From the NCBI GenBank assembly GCA_041746105.1, contig JBGTHP010000036.1, forward strand, positions 1 through 64,000: a stretch of DNA of 64,000 bases. Reading direction: 5' to 3'. Below the pieces are notes generated by a model that had not been told where the DNA came from, made no database searches, and saw only the letters and a program-made list of their open reading frames with translations. Source of the stretch: JBFHRE01 sp041746105. GTDB lineage: Bacteria > Actinomycetota > Acidimicrobiia > Spongiisociales > ZC4RG35. Below are positions 34,198 to 43,116 of the stretch, in pieces. How positions within the stretch are numbered: position 1 is the stretch's first letter; the number at the start of each line of letters is the position of its first letter. A program made the position numbers and the translations under genes.

Positions 34198-34688
34198 GGT
34201 GTCTCGATCTGGGCGATCACGTCGCCGACATCCAGACCATCGGTGTCGATGATCTGGGTTGAGGCTTTCTCATAGAGTGCCATTCGTTGATCCAGAATTG
34301 CCTTCAAGCGGTCCTCCACCGGCTCGCCGGAGAGAAGTGGGCGGTGTCGACCGTTCCCAACCCTTGACACCAGGGTTGCAAGCGAGGCCCGAAGCCAAAC
34401 CACCGGGCCAGTCGCCTGCATCAAGTTGACGTTTTCTTGTTTGTTCACGACCCCGCCCCCGGTTGCGACCACCGCCGCTACTCCAGCCAGGTGAACGACC
34501 GCAGCATGCTCCAGCGTCCGAAAGTGAGCTTCTCCATCGATCGTGAATAGTTCTGCCACCGAGCGGCGTGCAAGTTCCTCGACCACGGCATCGGTATCGT
34601 AGAAGGCGACTCCGGAGCTGCGCGCCAGCCGTTTTCCGACCGCCGATTTGCCTGCTCCCATCATTCCGATCAACCAAAGTGTCGACAC
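34191..34688 (-). CDS. aroK: shikimate kinase
   Basis: The 165-residue shikimate kinase starts at GTG 34688, one base after the aroC stop. The P-loop GMMGAGKS is at 8-15, the shikimate-binding DTD (YDTDAVVEE) and TGGGVV motifs and the Arg of RHRPLL follow. The frame extends upstream but only within aroC, so the GTG is preferred. Confidence 0.93.
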   Translation of the reverse strand: MSTLWLIGMMGAGKSAVGKRLARSSGVAFYDTDAVVEELARRSVAELFTIDGEAHFRTLEHAAVVHLAGVAAVVATGGGVVNKQENVNLMQATGPVVWLRASLATLVSRVGNGRHRPLLSGEPVEDRLKAILDQRMALYEKASTQIIDTDGLDVGDVIAQIETPW

Positions 34689-34689
34689 T

Positions 34690-35844
34690 TCAGAACCGAG
34701 CGATTTGTTCCTCGTAGGAGGCCCAAGACCTTCGAAGCTCGTCCGCGGAGTCGCCGCCGAGCTTTCTCTGGATCTCCTGAGCCAACACGATCGCCACCAT
34801 CTGCTCTGCCACGACACCGGCAGCCGGGACCGCAACCACGTCTGACCGTTCGTAAAAGGCTCCCTCGGCTTGCTTCGTCGAAACGTCCACGGTTTGGAGT
34901 CCTTTCCCGACCGTGGAGATCGGTTTCATCGCCGCCCGCACCCTGAGTGGTCCTCCGACCGTCATTCCGCCCTCGGTGCCGCCTGCCCGGTTGGTGCGCC
35001 GTTCGAGGGCGCCGTCCTCCAAGAAGATCTCATCGTGTGCCTCTGTTCCGCGGCGACGAGCGCTCTTGAATCCGTCTCCGACCTCCACACCTTTGATCGC
35101 CTGGATCGACATCAACGCCTCGGCCAGCCTGGCATCGATCCTTCTGTCGGCGTGAACGTGACTGCCCAAGCCAGGTACGAGTCCGTAGGCGAGTACCTCG
35201 ACCACACCTCCGAGAGTGTCGCGTTCTGCCCGCGCCGCCTCGATGGCCTCGATCATGGCGGATTCGGCGGTCCTATCGAATACGCGGACGGGAGAGGCAT
35301 CGATCGCATCCAGGTCCGTTGGCTTCGGCAATGGCAATTCGGGCGCCTCGACTCCACCAATCTCGACGACGTGAGAAAGCACCGAAACGCCCACTTCTGC
35401 CAGGAGCAACTTCGATGCGTAGCCAACAATGGTTCTGGCCGCCGTCTCCCTGGCCGAGGCGCGCTCGAGAATGTCTCTGGCGTCTCTCGTGCCATATTTG
35501 ATCATTCCGGCGAGATCGGCGTGTCCGGGACGCGGAGTTGTCAACGGTCGCTTGGACACCCCTGGATGGGGACTCATCTCTTCTGACCACTTCTCCTCGA
35601 ACTCCGAGTTTCGAACGACGACCGCGATCGGTGACCCCAAGGTTTTGCCGTGGCGCACCCCGCCCATTATTTCGATCACGTCCTGTTCCAGGGCCATGCG
35701 TGGACCTCGCCCAAAGCCGAGTCGGCGCCGCCCGAGTTCGGCGGCCAGCTCATCCATCAAGAACGGAAGCCCGGCAGGGAGTCCTTCGATCACCGCCACG
35801 AGGCCGGGTCCGTGGGATTCTCCAGCGGTTAGATATCGGAACAC
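34690..35844 (-). CDS. aroC: chorismate synthase
   Basis: AroC (384 residues) removes phosphate from EPSP to give chorismate, using reduced FMN. GESHGPGLVAVIEGLPAG at the N-terminus, RPGHADLAGMIKYG and the C-terminal RNRAGGTEGGM-type segment (NRAGGTEGGM) are diagnostic. It starts with GTG, and a TAGCAT box ends seven bases upstream, predicting a leaderless message. aroC-aroK-aroB matches Rv2540c-Rv2539c-Rv2538c. Confidence 0.96.
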   Translation of the reverse strand: MFRYLTAGESHGPGLVAVIEGLPAGLPFLMDELAAELGRRRLGFGRGPRMALEQDVIEIMGGVRHGKTLGSPIAVVVRNSEFEEKWSEEMSPHPGVSKRPLTTPRPGHADLAGMIKYGTRDARDILERASARETAARTIVGYASKLLLAEVGVSVLSHVVEIGGVEAPELPLPKPTDLDAIDASPVRVFDRTAESAMIEAIEAARAERDTLGGVVEVLAYGLVPGLGSHVHADRRIDARLAEALMSIQAIKGVEVGDGFKSARRRGTEAHDEIFLEDGALERRTNRAGGTEGGMTVGGPLRVRAAMKPISTVGKGLQTVDVSTKQAEGAFYERSDVVAVPAAGVVAEQMVAIVLAQEIQRKLGGDSADELRRSWASYEEQIARF

Positions 35845-35851
35845 GACCGCG

Positions 35852-35857
35852 ATGCTA
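35852..35857 (-). promoter_or_regulatory. -10 box of a leaderless aroC promoter
   Basis: TAGCAT ends seven bases before the GTG at 35844, in the 19-bp gap after pilD. No Shine-Dalgarno sequence is visible. Confidence 0.5.
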
Positions 35858-35863
35858 CCCGGG

Positions 35864-36604
35864 CTAGATCCGGGCCAGCATTACAGCCCCAAAAATGAGG
35901 GCGATCCAGGCGCCGATCAGCATCGCCGGCCCGTAGGGAAGTTCCTGTTTGGCTCCTGTCCGTTTCAGCACCAGCAAGACCAGAGCCGGGACCGCGCCAA
36001 CGAAGCCGGTCAGAAACAGGCTCAAGGCAAACGTCTCCCAGCCTGGATACCCGGTGAATGTGCCCAGGAGCGCAGCCAATTTCACATCCCCGAATCCGAA
36101 ACCACCCCGTGCAATGACGGCAACCAGATAAAACAAGCCGAAATAACCCACTCCGGTTCCAAGGGCCAGACCGAATCGGCGCACGTCACCATCCAGGACC
36201 GCTCCGGCACCGAGAACCAAGATCGCCAATGAACCTCCCGGATAGAGGATTCGATTCGGGATGATCTTCTGGTCGACGTCGGAAACGAACAAGATCACGG
36301 TGACGGCTGCAAGCAGGACGTGGGAGGCGACTATGAGCGGGTTTCCCCCGATCCACAACGCGGCCATGAACAACAACCCGGTCACCAGCGAAACTGCCAG
36401 TTCGCGGCCCAACCTCCGCCTCACCCCACATGTTGGGCAGTCGAACGATCGGAGTCCGAGCCATGGCAATGCAGAACCGCAGGACTCGCATGCAGGAACC
36501 CGGGGCCCGAACGGCGCCCAGACCTCGGCCCTGACGGCGAGGTGATGCAGGATCGGGCCGGCGCCAAAACCGAAAACGAAGAAGATGGCAAGTGCCGGCG
36601 TCAT
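35864..36604 (-). CDS. prepilin peptidase (type IV prepilin/PilD family)
   Basis: The product, 246 residues, is an integral membrane aspartyl protease that cleaves and often N-methylates prepilins. It has two zinc-type CxxC pairs (Cys39/42, Cys56/59) and catalytic aspartates Asp109 (SDVDQKIIPN) and Asp173 (GFGDVK). I choose ATG 36604 because a TATCCT box ends seven bases upstream; the frame opens 22 codons earlier, inside a terminator-like hairpin. The gene sits between a DUF4388 gene and aroC; M. tuberculosis has the same protein type at Rv2551c by aroE. No pilin genes are in view. Confidence 0.87.
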   Translation of the reverse strand: MTPALAIFFVFGFGAGPILHHLAVRAEVWAPFGPRVPACESCGSALPWLGLRSFDCPTCGVRRRLGRELAVSLVTGLLFMAALWIGGNPLIVASHVLLAAVTVILFVSDVDQKIIPNRILYPGGSLAILVLGAGAVLDGDVRRFGLALGTGVGYFGLFYLVAVIARGGFGFGDVKLAALLGTFTGYPGWETFALSLFLTGFVGAVPALVLLVLKRTGAKQELPYGPAMLIGAWIALIFGAVMLARI

Positions 36605-36611
36605 TGTGTCG

Positions 36612-36617
36612 AGGATA
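36612..36617 (-). promoter_or_regulatory. -10 box of a leaderless prepilin-peptidase promoter
   Basis: TATCCT, a near-perfect -10 element, ends seven bases before the ATG at 36604. Confidence 0.6.
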
Positions 36618-36655
36618 CGAGGCAGGCCCATCGCTGCCATGTCATCTGCAATAAG

Positions 36656-36683
36656 CAGGGAGCCCCGCAAGCGGGGCTCCCTG
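36656..36683 (-). terminator. strong hairpin, probable intrinsic terminator
   Basis: A 13-bp perfect stem (36656-36668 with 36671-36683) closed by a two-base loop follows the DUF4388 gene stop by 22 bases. On the minus strand it is followed by CTTATT rather than a long U-tract, as is common for GC-rich actinobacterial terminators. It should separate DUF4388 from the promoter of pilD. Confidence 0.65.
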
Positions 36684-36705
36684 TGAGCTTTGGCAGTGGC
36701 CTATT

Positions 36706-37893
36706 TCACTGACCGGTGATGTCTCGGGCGGCGGTGCCCATGCGGCGCCTCCGCAAAAGACCGAGACCGAAATTGCCGTCGTCTTCTGCCCCGACTTCCT
36801 CTTCCGTGGCTGCGGCGGGTTCGTTCAACTGGCTGAAGACGCTTTCGAGGAAACGATCGGCTTCGTCCCCGTCGCCTGATTCCGTGACGGGCTCGGCCGA
36901 CGGTTCGACCGCGCCTGCCCACCATCCTGCAGTCCGCTCATCAGAGGACGGAGCTTCTGCGGGGACTTCGGCTTCTTCGGAGGATTCAGCTGAGATTTCT
37001 TCTGCAGTGTCCTCCACGGTCTCTTCCGGGGTCGAGAACCAAGACTCGTCCACAGCAGGATTCGCAGTTTCTTCTACTGTCTCTTCTGGTTCGGGTGTCT
37101 CCCATCCTGAGAGGGCGGGAGCAGGCTCTGGCTCCCAGGTGGGTTCGACCACTACTGGCGATTCGGCGACCGCATAGTCAGGCGCTGGGGCCGGCATCGG
37201 GGTACTCACCTTGGCCGGTGCGAGTTCGAGAAGCTCGAGCCGAACCAGGCTGGCGAGTTCCGAGGCGGCCCGGAAACGACTCAGCCCGAGTTTGTCGGCG
37301 AGTTCGTTGGCACTGGCACCCGCTTCGACTGCCGCCATCAGGCGCCAAGTGTTGGGGTGGATCGTGACCGCGTTCTCGTCGGGCAACTCGCGAACGAGTC
37401 GGTAGGGGGAACTCATCGAAGGCACGATGGATTCGATTTCTTCCCAGTCGATGGCGCGGCGATCGGCGTCGGCGATCGAGACTTCGGCATCGAACGCCTG
37501 ACCCGTGGGATAACGGGCAGCTACATCGACGAGAAAATCGAACTTGCCGCTGCCGGGCTTACGGGTCCGGTAGAGGCTTTCGACGATCTGCTCGCGAACA
37601 AAGTCGGTCAACGCCGACGACGACACTCCGGGCGCCAAAGCGTCACTCAGTGACGCCCCGGAAAGATCGACCTTCCGGAAGTCCTCGTTGTTCACCAGGC
37701 CTGCGTTTATCACCTGGCGCCTGGTGTCTTCATCGTTGTTGGTGGTGGCAAAAGTGAGTGCCCCGCCCGCGATGAAGATTCGACCCTGCTGTCCTGCTGA
37801 GTCAACTCGCAAGCAACCCGTCTTGCGGGATCTTGCGAGCAGACGGAGAACTTCCTCTATTGGAAAGATCTCGAGATTTCCTGTGAGCGACAT
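36706..37893 (-). CDS. DUF4388 (PATAN-like) protein with acidic repeat tail
   Basis: The encoded 395-residue soluble protein has an N-terminal DUF4388 domain (about 1-105; LTGNLEIFPIEEVLRLLARSRKTG), found in regulators of motility, pili and gliding. A middle helical part (about 160-230) looks like a winged helix. A long Pro/Glu-rich tail with repeated PEETVE-type units (about 235-330) leads to a C-terminus with FLESVFSQL and an RRRR patch. SD GGCAGGAG precedes the ATG by eight bases. Its position next to pilD suggests a role in type IV pilus control, which is an inference. Confidence 0.75.
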   Translation of the reverse strand: MSLTGNLEIFPIEEVLRLLARSRKTGCLRVDSAGQQGRIFIAGGALTFATTNNDEDTRRQVINAGLVNNEDFRKVDLSGASLSDALAPGVSSSALTDFVREQIVESLYRTRKPGSGKFDFLVDVAARYPTGQAFDAEVSIADADRRAIDWEEIESIVPSMSSPYRLVRELPDENAVTIHPNTWRLMAAVEAGASANELADKLGLSRFRAASELASLVRLELLELAPAKVSTPMPAPAPDYAVAESPVVVEPTWEPEPAPALSGWETPEPEETVEETANPAVDESWFSTPEETVEDTAEEISAESSEEAEVPAEAPSSDERTAGWWAGAVEPSAEPVTESGDGDEADRFLESVFSQLNEPAAATEEEVGAEDDGNFGLGLLRRRRMGTAARDITGQ

Positions 37894-37952
37894 CTGGTTT
37901 ACTCCTGCCTCGGCTCATAGTTAGATTCGGCGTCCGGCCAAGAGTGCTTGAG

Positions 37953-38720
37953 CTATTTTCGCGCTGTCGCCTCCATTATGTCTAGGGGTGGTTTTTGGCC
38001 CGTCCACAGCTCAAAGGACAATGCGGCTTGACCCACGAGCAGATCGACTCCGTCGGCATTCGGGAGACCGAGGTCGACGCACCACTTTGTGGCAGGGGTG
38101 GGTGATCTCCCGTACGCCATCTCAAACACACCTGTCAGTGATCTGAGGACCGGTTCCGGAAGGCTCTCTCCTTGCATTCCAAGGGGTGTGGCGTTGACGA
38201 CCACACCCTCGATGCCCGTTCCCCACTCGACGATGGTTGCGCTGCTACCCGTCCGTGCAACCAGGCGTTGCGCCGCTTCCGGCCTCCTGGCGGAAACCGT
38301 GATCGCCAAGGATTCCAGCGCGATCAAGGCTGCGGCGGCGGCACCGCCGGAACCAAGCACCAGAACTCGTTCAGACGGAAGGTTTCTCGACACCCACACC
38401 GATTTGATGGCCGGGATATCGGTCGAGTGGCCGACGACCAGACCATTCTCGCCGACCCAGGTGTTGACGGATCGGGCCGCCGCCGCAGGGCCTACGACCC
38501 GGTCACACAAGTCGTGAGCCAGTACTTTGTGCGGCATCGTGATGTTGGCGCCACTGAGTTCACCACTGCGAATCTGCTCGGCGACGTCGACCATCCCCGC
38601 GGCGTCTGTCTCCCAAGCCTGGTAGGTCCCTTCCAGCCCAAGGTGGTCGAGCGCAGCCTGGTGTATCACAGGTGAGCGGCTTTGGGCAACGGGCGAACCG
38701 AGCACGGCCAGCCTCAGCAT
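37953..38720 (-). CDS. aroE: shikimate dehydrogenase
   Basis: AroE (255 residues) reduces 3-dehydroshikimate with NADPH. Shikimate-binding SRSPVIHQ (residues 14-21), the catalytic Lys in TMPHK, Asn in SVNTW and Asp in HSTD are visible, then the NADP loop VLGSGGAAAAA. The last motif, usually NTD, reads HSTD. mltG precedes by 15 bases with a GAGG-type ribosome binding site. alaS-ruvX-mltG-aroE is the standard actinobacterial order. Confidence 0.93.
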   Translation of the reverse strand: MLRLAVLGSPVAQSRSPVIHQAALDHLGLEGTYQAWETDAAGMVDVAEQIRSGELSGANITMPHKVLAHDLCDRVVGPAAAARSVNTWVGENGLVVGHSTDIPAIKSVWVSRNLPSERVLVLGSGGAAAAALIALESLAITVSARRPEAAQRLVARTGSSATIVEWGTGIEGVVVNATPLGMQGESLPEPVLRSLTGVFEMAYGRSPTPATKWCVDLGLPNADGVDLLVGQAALSFELWTGQKPPLDIMEATARK

Positions 38721-38735
38721 GTCGCCCTCACCATG

Positions 38736-39833
38736 TCACCCGCCGAGGAGACCGTCTGCCCTGGCCTGGGCGACCGCTACGAGATGTTCCTCGAATGTGA
38801 CAGAAAAGGTGTGGCTCCCGTCCTCGGAGGAGAGCACATAGAACTTGAATTCGCTTTCCGCCGGTTGGGCCGCCGCCCTCAACGAAGCCAGGCCCGGGGC
38901 CGAGATCGGGGTGGGCGGAAGGCCGGCCACACGGTAGCTGTTGTACGGTGAATCGACGTCGAGATTGATGGAGCGGGGATCACGACTCGAAACTGCGTAC
39001 AGAACGGTGGCGTCGATCTGGAGAAGTTCCGAATCGCGAAGCCGGTTGCGGATCACCGAGGAGACGAGTGGTCGTTCGTCGGCCACCCTGACCTCGGATT
39101 CGATCAGCGACGCTATGACGATGGCCTGGTATCGGGTGAAACCCGCCGCCTCGATCTCGGTCCAATCGATCGAAGCCATCCGGTTCTCCATGGTCCGAGC
39201 CAATCGATTCAGAATCGATTGTGCGGACGCGGACTGAGCAAATTCGTAGGTGTCGGGAAACAGCAGTCCCTCCCACTCCGAGAGTTCTGGCTCGGCAGGC
39301 ATCGTTTTGAGGGCTGTTGTTACCGAGCCGTCGGTCAACGCTGTTTGGAAATCCTCTTCCGGGATCCCGGTGTCATCTGACAGGCGGGCGATTATCTCCA
39401 CGACGCGCAGGCCCTCTGGGATCGTGACACGGAACACTCGAGAGACCGGTCCCTGTTGGAGCAGAGTGAGTACGTCGTCAGGGTTCATCCCCGTGAACAT
39501 GTCATAGGAGCCCGCCTGAAGAGAGGTGGCGAGACCCGAGGTGCGAACCAATGCCTGAAACTGGGTCGCGGAGCGCACCACCCCCTGTTCGGCAAGGATC
39601 TGGGCGATTTCAGCCGTGGACGAACCAAAAGGAATGTCGATCTGAACCGCCAGTCCAGGCTCTACGTCGATCCCTCCATCGCTCTCGGCAGCGCTGAATC
39701 TCACTCCGAGCGTGCTCGCGAGCGATGACGCGGCCGCCACGATCCCGACGCCGGCGAGGACGATCAGGACCAATGCCACGAGGGGCTTGGCGGCGCGTAA
39801 GGAAACTTTGTCGGGGGGTTGTGTCTGGCTCAT
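38736..39833 (-). CDS. mltG: endolytic murein transglycosylase MltG
   Basis: MltG is an inner-membrane lytic transglycosylase that ends nascent glycan strands. The 365-residue protein has one N-terminal helix (18-36), a LysM-like region (60-135) and the YceG domain with catalytic Glu245 in ASLIESEV, followed by LQIDATVLYA. It overlaps the ruvX stop by ATGA. Confidence 0.92.
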   Translation of the reverse strand: MSQTQPPDKVSLRAAKPLVALVLIVLAGVGIVAAASSLASTLGVRFSAAESDGGIDVEPGLAVQIDIPFGSSTAEIAQILAEQGVVRSATQFQALVRTSGLATSLQAGSYDMFTGMNPDDVLTLLQQGPVSRVFRVTIPEGLRVVEIIARLSDDTGIPEEDFQTALTDGSVTTALKTMPAEPELSEWEGLLFPDTYEFAQSASAQSILNRLARTMENRMASIDWTEIEAAGFTRYQAIVIASLIESEVRVADERPLVSSVIRNRLRDSELLQIDATVLYAVSSRDPRSINLDVDSPYNSYRVAGLPPTPISAPGLASLRAAAQPAESEFKFYVLSSEDGSHTFSVTFEEHLVAVAQARADGLLGG

Positions 39834-40240
39834 ACCCTGCGATCGAGATAATGCTGGAGGATCAGTGCCGCTGCTACTTTATCTACCTTCTTGCGCCTAT
39901 CTCGCCGTTTGACCTTGCCCTCGATCAGGGCTCGTTCCGCATTGGATGTGGTGAAGCGTTCGTCAACCATCTCGACCGAGAGCCCGGTTGCTGCCGCAAC
40001 CTCCTCCCCGAGTTTGCGTGCGGCAACCGCCGCCGGCCCCTCGGAACCGGAGAGCGATACCGGCAGCCCGACCACTATCAGGTCTGGATCGTGTTCTGAC
40101 ACCAGGGTCGTAATGGCTTGCACTGCTCCTTCGGCGTCGAGAACGCAGAGCGGAGACGCGACAAGCCGGAGAGGGTCACTCAGCGCAACTCCGATACGCC
40201 GGGTGCCATAGTCGAGAGCTAGAACCCGACCCAGATTCAT
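39830..40240 (-). CDS. ruvX: Holliday junction resolvase-like RuvX (YqgF), pre-16S rRNA nuclease
   Basis: The product, 136 residues, has the RNase H-like fold: ALDYGTRRIGVALSD at the N-terminus with the first Asp, VVGLPVSLSG and the Glu in MVDERFTT, ending KKVDKVAAALILQHYL with the last Asp. YqgF matures the 5' end of 16S rRNA in bacteria. It overlaps both alaS and mltG by ATGA. Confidence 0.92.
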   Translation of the reverse strand: MNLGRVLALDYGTRRIGVALSDPLRLVASPLCVLDAEGAVQAITTLVSEHDPDLIVVGLPVSLSGSEGPAAVAARKLGEEVAAATGLSVEMVDERFTTSNAERALIEGKVKRRDRRKKVDKVAAALILQHYLDRRV

Positions 40241-42861
40241 GCCCTCGAGAGGGCAGCGGCCACAGTTGCGCGTGCGGTCGTCAGCGCCGACTCCAAATGG
40301 CCGCCGTTGGGTCCCCCCGCCTGGGCCAGTTCAGGATCACGGGATCCGCCGCCTCCGAGTTCTTTGGCCGCGGCCGAAATGATGTCTGCAGCCGACACTC
40401 CGTCACGAACCAGGTCCATGCTGACTGCGCTCAGAAGAGCCCCTTTTCCGCCGTTGGTGGAACCCAGGACGACAACCCCGCGACCGATCCGATCCCGCAC
40501 CCCCATGCCGAGCAGCCGCAGTTGTTCCGGAGGGAGTTCCCCGACGGCTTCGATCACAACCTTGGCGTCCCCGACGACATCGGCGTTTCCCGACAGTTCT
40601 GCTGCCAGATCGGAGCGGCGTTGAGCTCGGATGGCCTCGATCTCATCTTCGAGTTCTTCCACCTTGGCGATGAGGGCTCCGACTCTGGCCGGTAGCTCGA
40701 GGGGCGGGGTCTTGAGGAGGCCGGCGGAGGTATCGAGAGCGTCGCGAACGGCCACCAATTGCGAGTATGCCGCCTGGCCCGTCAAGGCTTCGATCCGCCG
40801 GACGTTCGATCCGATCGATGATTCAGACTGGATGATCATGGGACCGACCTCGCCGGCGCTATGGGTGTGGGTACCGCCGCAGAACTCGACCGAGAAGCCG
40901 CCGATCTGGACCACCCTCACGGTTTCGCCGTATTTGTCGCCGAAAAATGCAAGAGCGCCCATGTCCTTGGCCTTTTCTTGTGACGTCACGGTGGTCCGAA
41001 CCCGGCTGTTGTCGATCAGCCGGCGGTTGGCAGTGGCTTCGATTTGGGCCAGCTCTTCTGCCGTGGTGCCCTGAAAGTGGGAGAAGTCGAACCGGAGGCG
41101 TCCTGGTTCGACCAGTGAACCGGCTTGATGGGCATGTTCCCCGATCACTTCGCGCAACGTTGCGTGCAACACATGGGTTCCGGTGTGGGACCGGCGGGTT
41201 CCAGCCCTGCGCACAGAATCGATAACCAATTCGGCTTCCTGTCCCACTTGCAGCGTGCCACCGGTGATCCGGCCGCGGTGGCCATGAAATCCCTGGACGG
41301 CATGTCGCACGTCGGTGACAGCAGCCGTTCCCGTGTTCGTTCTGATCGTCCCATGGTCGGCCACCTGCCCACCCGACTCCGCGTAGAACGGCGTGCGGTC
41401 GACGAATATCTCGACGTCCTGGCCCTCCTCCGCCCGTTCGACCGGTTCTCCCTCTCGCAGGATCGCCAGCAACACTCCACTCCCGAGTTCGTTGTCGTAT
41501 CCGATGAATTCTGTGAGCCCGATGTCATCCATCACCTTGCGATAGAACTCCCCTTTGACCGCTTCGTCCCCGCCCTTCCATTGCTTCCGTGCCCTGACAC
41601 GTTGCGCCGCCATCTCCATATCGAACCCGCTCTGATCGACTTCGACCCCGCGTTCGCCTGCGATTTCCTTGGTGAGTTCGATCGGGAAGCCGTAGGTGTC
41701 GTGGAGCTTGAAGGCCACATCACCGGGTACAGGATTGTCGTCTTCGACTGCGAGGAGTTCGGTGTCGAGGAGTTGAATGCCAGACGCGAGAGTCCGGCGA
41801 AAACGTTCCTCTTCCCGACTCACCACTTCGGTGATGAAGCCTTGTTTGTCGCTCAGCTCTGGATACCAATCGCTCAAAGCATCCACCGTGGCTGCCACGA
41901 GGAGCGGTGTGACCAATCCTTCACCACCCAATTGGTAGGCGTGGCGAACTGCCTTGCGGATGATCCGCCTGAGTATGTAGCCGCGGCCATCGTTGGAGGG
42001 CATGACTTTGTCGCCGATCAGGACCGTCATGGTCCGTCCGTGATCGGCGAGGATGCGGAGAGAGACATCGGTATCGGGGGCTTTCCCGTAGGTGGTGCCG
42101 GTGAAGGCAGCAGCCGCGTCCAGGACTGGTCGCACCGTGTCGATGCTGAAAGCTGATTCCACGTCCTGAAGGACCATCGCCAGACGCTCGAGTCCGAGGC
42201 CGGTGTCGATGCTTTTCGAAGGGAGTTCGCCGACCACGTGATAGGGGACGTCTTGGATGTTCTGCATGAACACGAGGTTCCAGATCTCGATGAACCGCTC
42301 TTCTCCGCCACCGATAGGGCCGCCGTCGGGTCCGAACTCCGGTCCCCGGTCATAGAAGATTTCGGCGCACGGGCCACACGGTCCGGCTACTCCCATCTGC
42401 CAGAAGTTGTCGTTCCCCCCGCGCTGTACTCGGTCCGGCGGAACCCCGACGTGTTCGACCCAGAGTTTGGCGGCCTCATCATCGGTTTCATACGCCGTGT
42501 ACCAGAGCCGATCGGGGTCGAGTCCGTAACCTTCGGTCAACAACTCATGGGCCCATGCCATCGCCTCTGCCTTGAAATAGTCGCCGAAGCTGAAGTTCCC
42601 CATCATCTCGAAGAAGGACATGTGGCGGACGGTTGTCCCGATGATGTCGATGTCGATGGTTCTCACAGACTTCTGAACCGAGGCCGCTCGCCTGAACGGT
42701 GCCGGTTCATCGCCAAGGAAATAGGGCTTGAACGGAACCATCCCGGCGTTCGTGAGCAGGAGTGTGGGGTCGATCGGGATGAGAGAGGCAGACGGCCGAA
42801 TGGTGTGCCCGCGTTCTGCAAAAAAGTCGAGAAAGGTGCGCCGGATCTGAGATGAGTTCAT
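40237..42861 (-). CDS. alaS: alanyl-tRNA synthetase
   Basis: AlaS (874 residues) carries the class II catalytic core (FFAERGHT, RAASVQKSVR, FEMMGNFSFGDYF, RRIIRKAVRHA), the editing domain with HxxxH in SHTGTHVLH and the Cys/His of FCGGTHTHSAGEVG, and a C-terminal DHHA1 domain. All domains are intact. It heads the alaS-ruvX-mltG run and follows a small membrane-protein gene by 13 bases. Confidence 0.97.
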   Translation of the reverse strand: MNSSQIRRTFLDFFAERGHTIRPSASLIPIDPTLLLTNAGMVPFKPYFLGDEPAPFRRAASVQKSVRTIDIDIIGTTVRHMSFFEMMGNFSFGDYFKAEAMAWAHELLTEGYGLDPDRLWYTAYETDDEAAKLWVEHVGVPPDRVQRGGNDNFWQMGVAGPCGPCAEIFYDRGPEFGPDGGPIGGGEERFIEIWNLVFMQNIQDVPYHVVGELPSKSIDTGLGLERLAMVLQDVESAFSIDTVRPVLDAAAAFTGTTYGKAPDTDVSLRILADHGRTMTVLIGDKVMPSNDGRGYILRRIIRKAVRHAYQLGGEGLVTPLLVAATVDALSDWYPELSDKQGFITEVVSREEERFRRTLASGIQLLDTELLAVEDDNPVPGDVAFKLHDTYGFPIELTKEIAGERGVEVDQSGFDMEMAAQRVRARKQWKGGDEAVKGEFYRKVMDDIGLTEFIGYDNELGSGVLLAILREGEPVERAEEGQDVEIFVDRTPFYAESGGQVADHGTIRTNTGTAAVTDVRHAVQGFHGHRGRITGGTLQVGQEAELVIDSVRRAGTRRSHTGTHVLHATLREVIGEHAHQAGSLVEPGRLRFDFSHFQGTTAEELAQIEATANRRLIDNSRVRTTVTSQEKAKDMGALAFFGDKYGETVRVVQIGGFSVEFCGGTHTHSAGEVGPMIIQSESSIGSNVRRIEALTGQAAYSQLVAVRDALDTSAGLLKTPPLELPARVGALIAKVEELEDEIEAIRAQRRSDLAAELSGNADVVGDAKVVIEAVGELPPEQLRLLGMGVRDRIGRGVVVLGSTNGGKGALLSAVSMDLVRDGVSAADIISAAAKELGGGGSRDPELAQAGGPNGGHLESALTTARATVAAALSRA

Positions 42862-42874
42862 TGAACGGGTGAGG

Positions 42875-43078
42875 TTAACGATGTTGGCGCAGAGCCACGA
42901 CCGGTTTGCGGCTTCGAGGTGCCCTCACCGTTCGGGCAGCCAACTCGAGTAGATCGGCGCCCGTATGTGCCGCCGCTGCCTTGAGCTCGTCGGGGCGTGG
43001 TTTCCTCCGAAGCGCTTTCACGGTGACGAACCCACCGAGAACGGTTCCCGTCACAAACCACCACAATCGATCCAGCAT
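42875..43078 (-). CDS. small membrane protein upstream of alaS
   Basis: The 67-residue product has one N-terminal hydrophobic helix with glycines (residues 4-20, WWFVTGTVLGGFVTVKA) followed by a basic cytoplasmic tail (RRKPRPDELK..., RAPRSRKPVVALRQHR). Actinobacteria such as Streptomyces carry comparable small membrane proteins (DUF948/DUF6167) directly before alaS, so this is probably the counterpart. A TAGCGT box ends six bases before the ATG. Confidence 0.75.
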   Translation of the reverse strand: MLDRLWWFVTGTVLGGFVTVKALRRKPRPDELKAAAAHTGADLLELAARTVRAPRSRKPVVALRQHR

Positions 43079-43084
43079 GATCCA

Positions 43085-43090
43085 ACGCTA
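43085..43090 (-). promoter_or_regulatory. -10 box of a leaderless promoter for the alaS operon
   Basis: TAGCGT ends six bases before the ATG at 43078. It is the only promoter-like element seen upstream of the small gene-alaS-ruvX-mltG run. Confidence 0.5.
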
Positions 43091-43116
43091 GTCCATGGAG
43101 GACGAGGCTCGACAGG

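Noticed and set aside
41125..42156. 343-codon plus-strand frame opposite alaS
   Set aside because: It is opposite the well-supported alaS and its translation mirrors that gene's codon bias.
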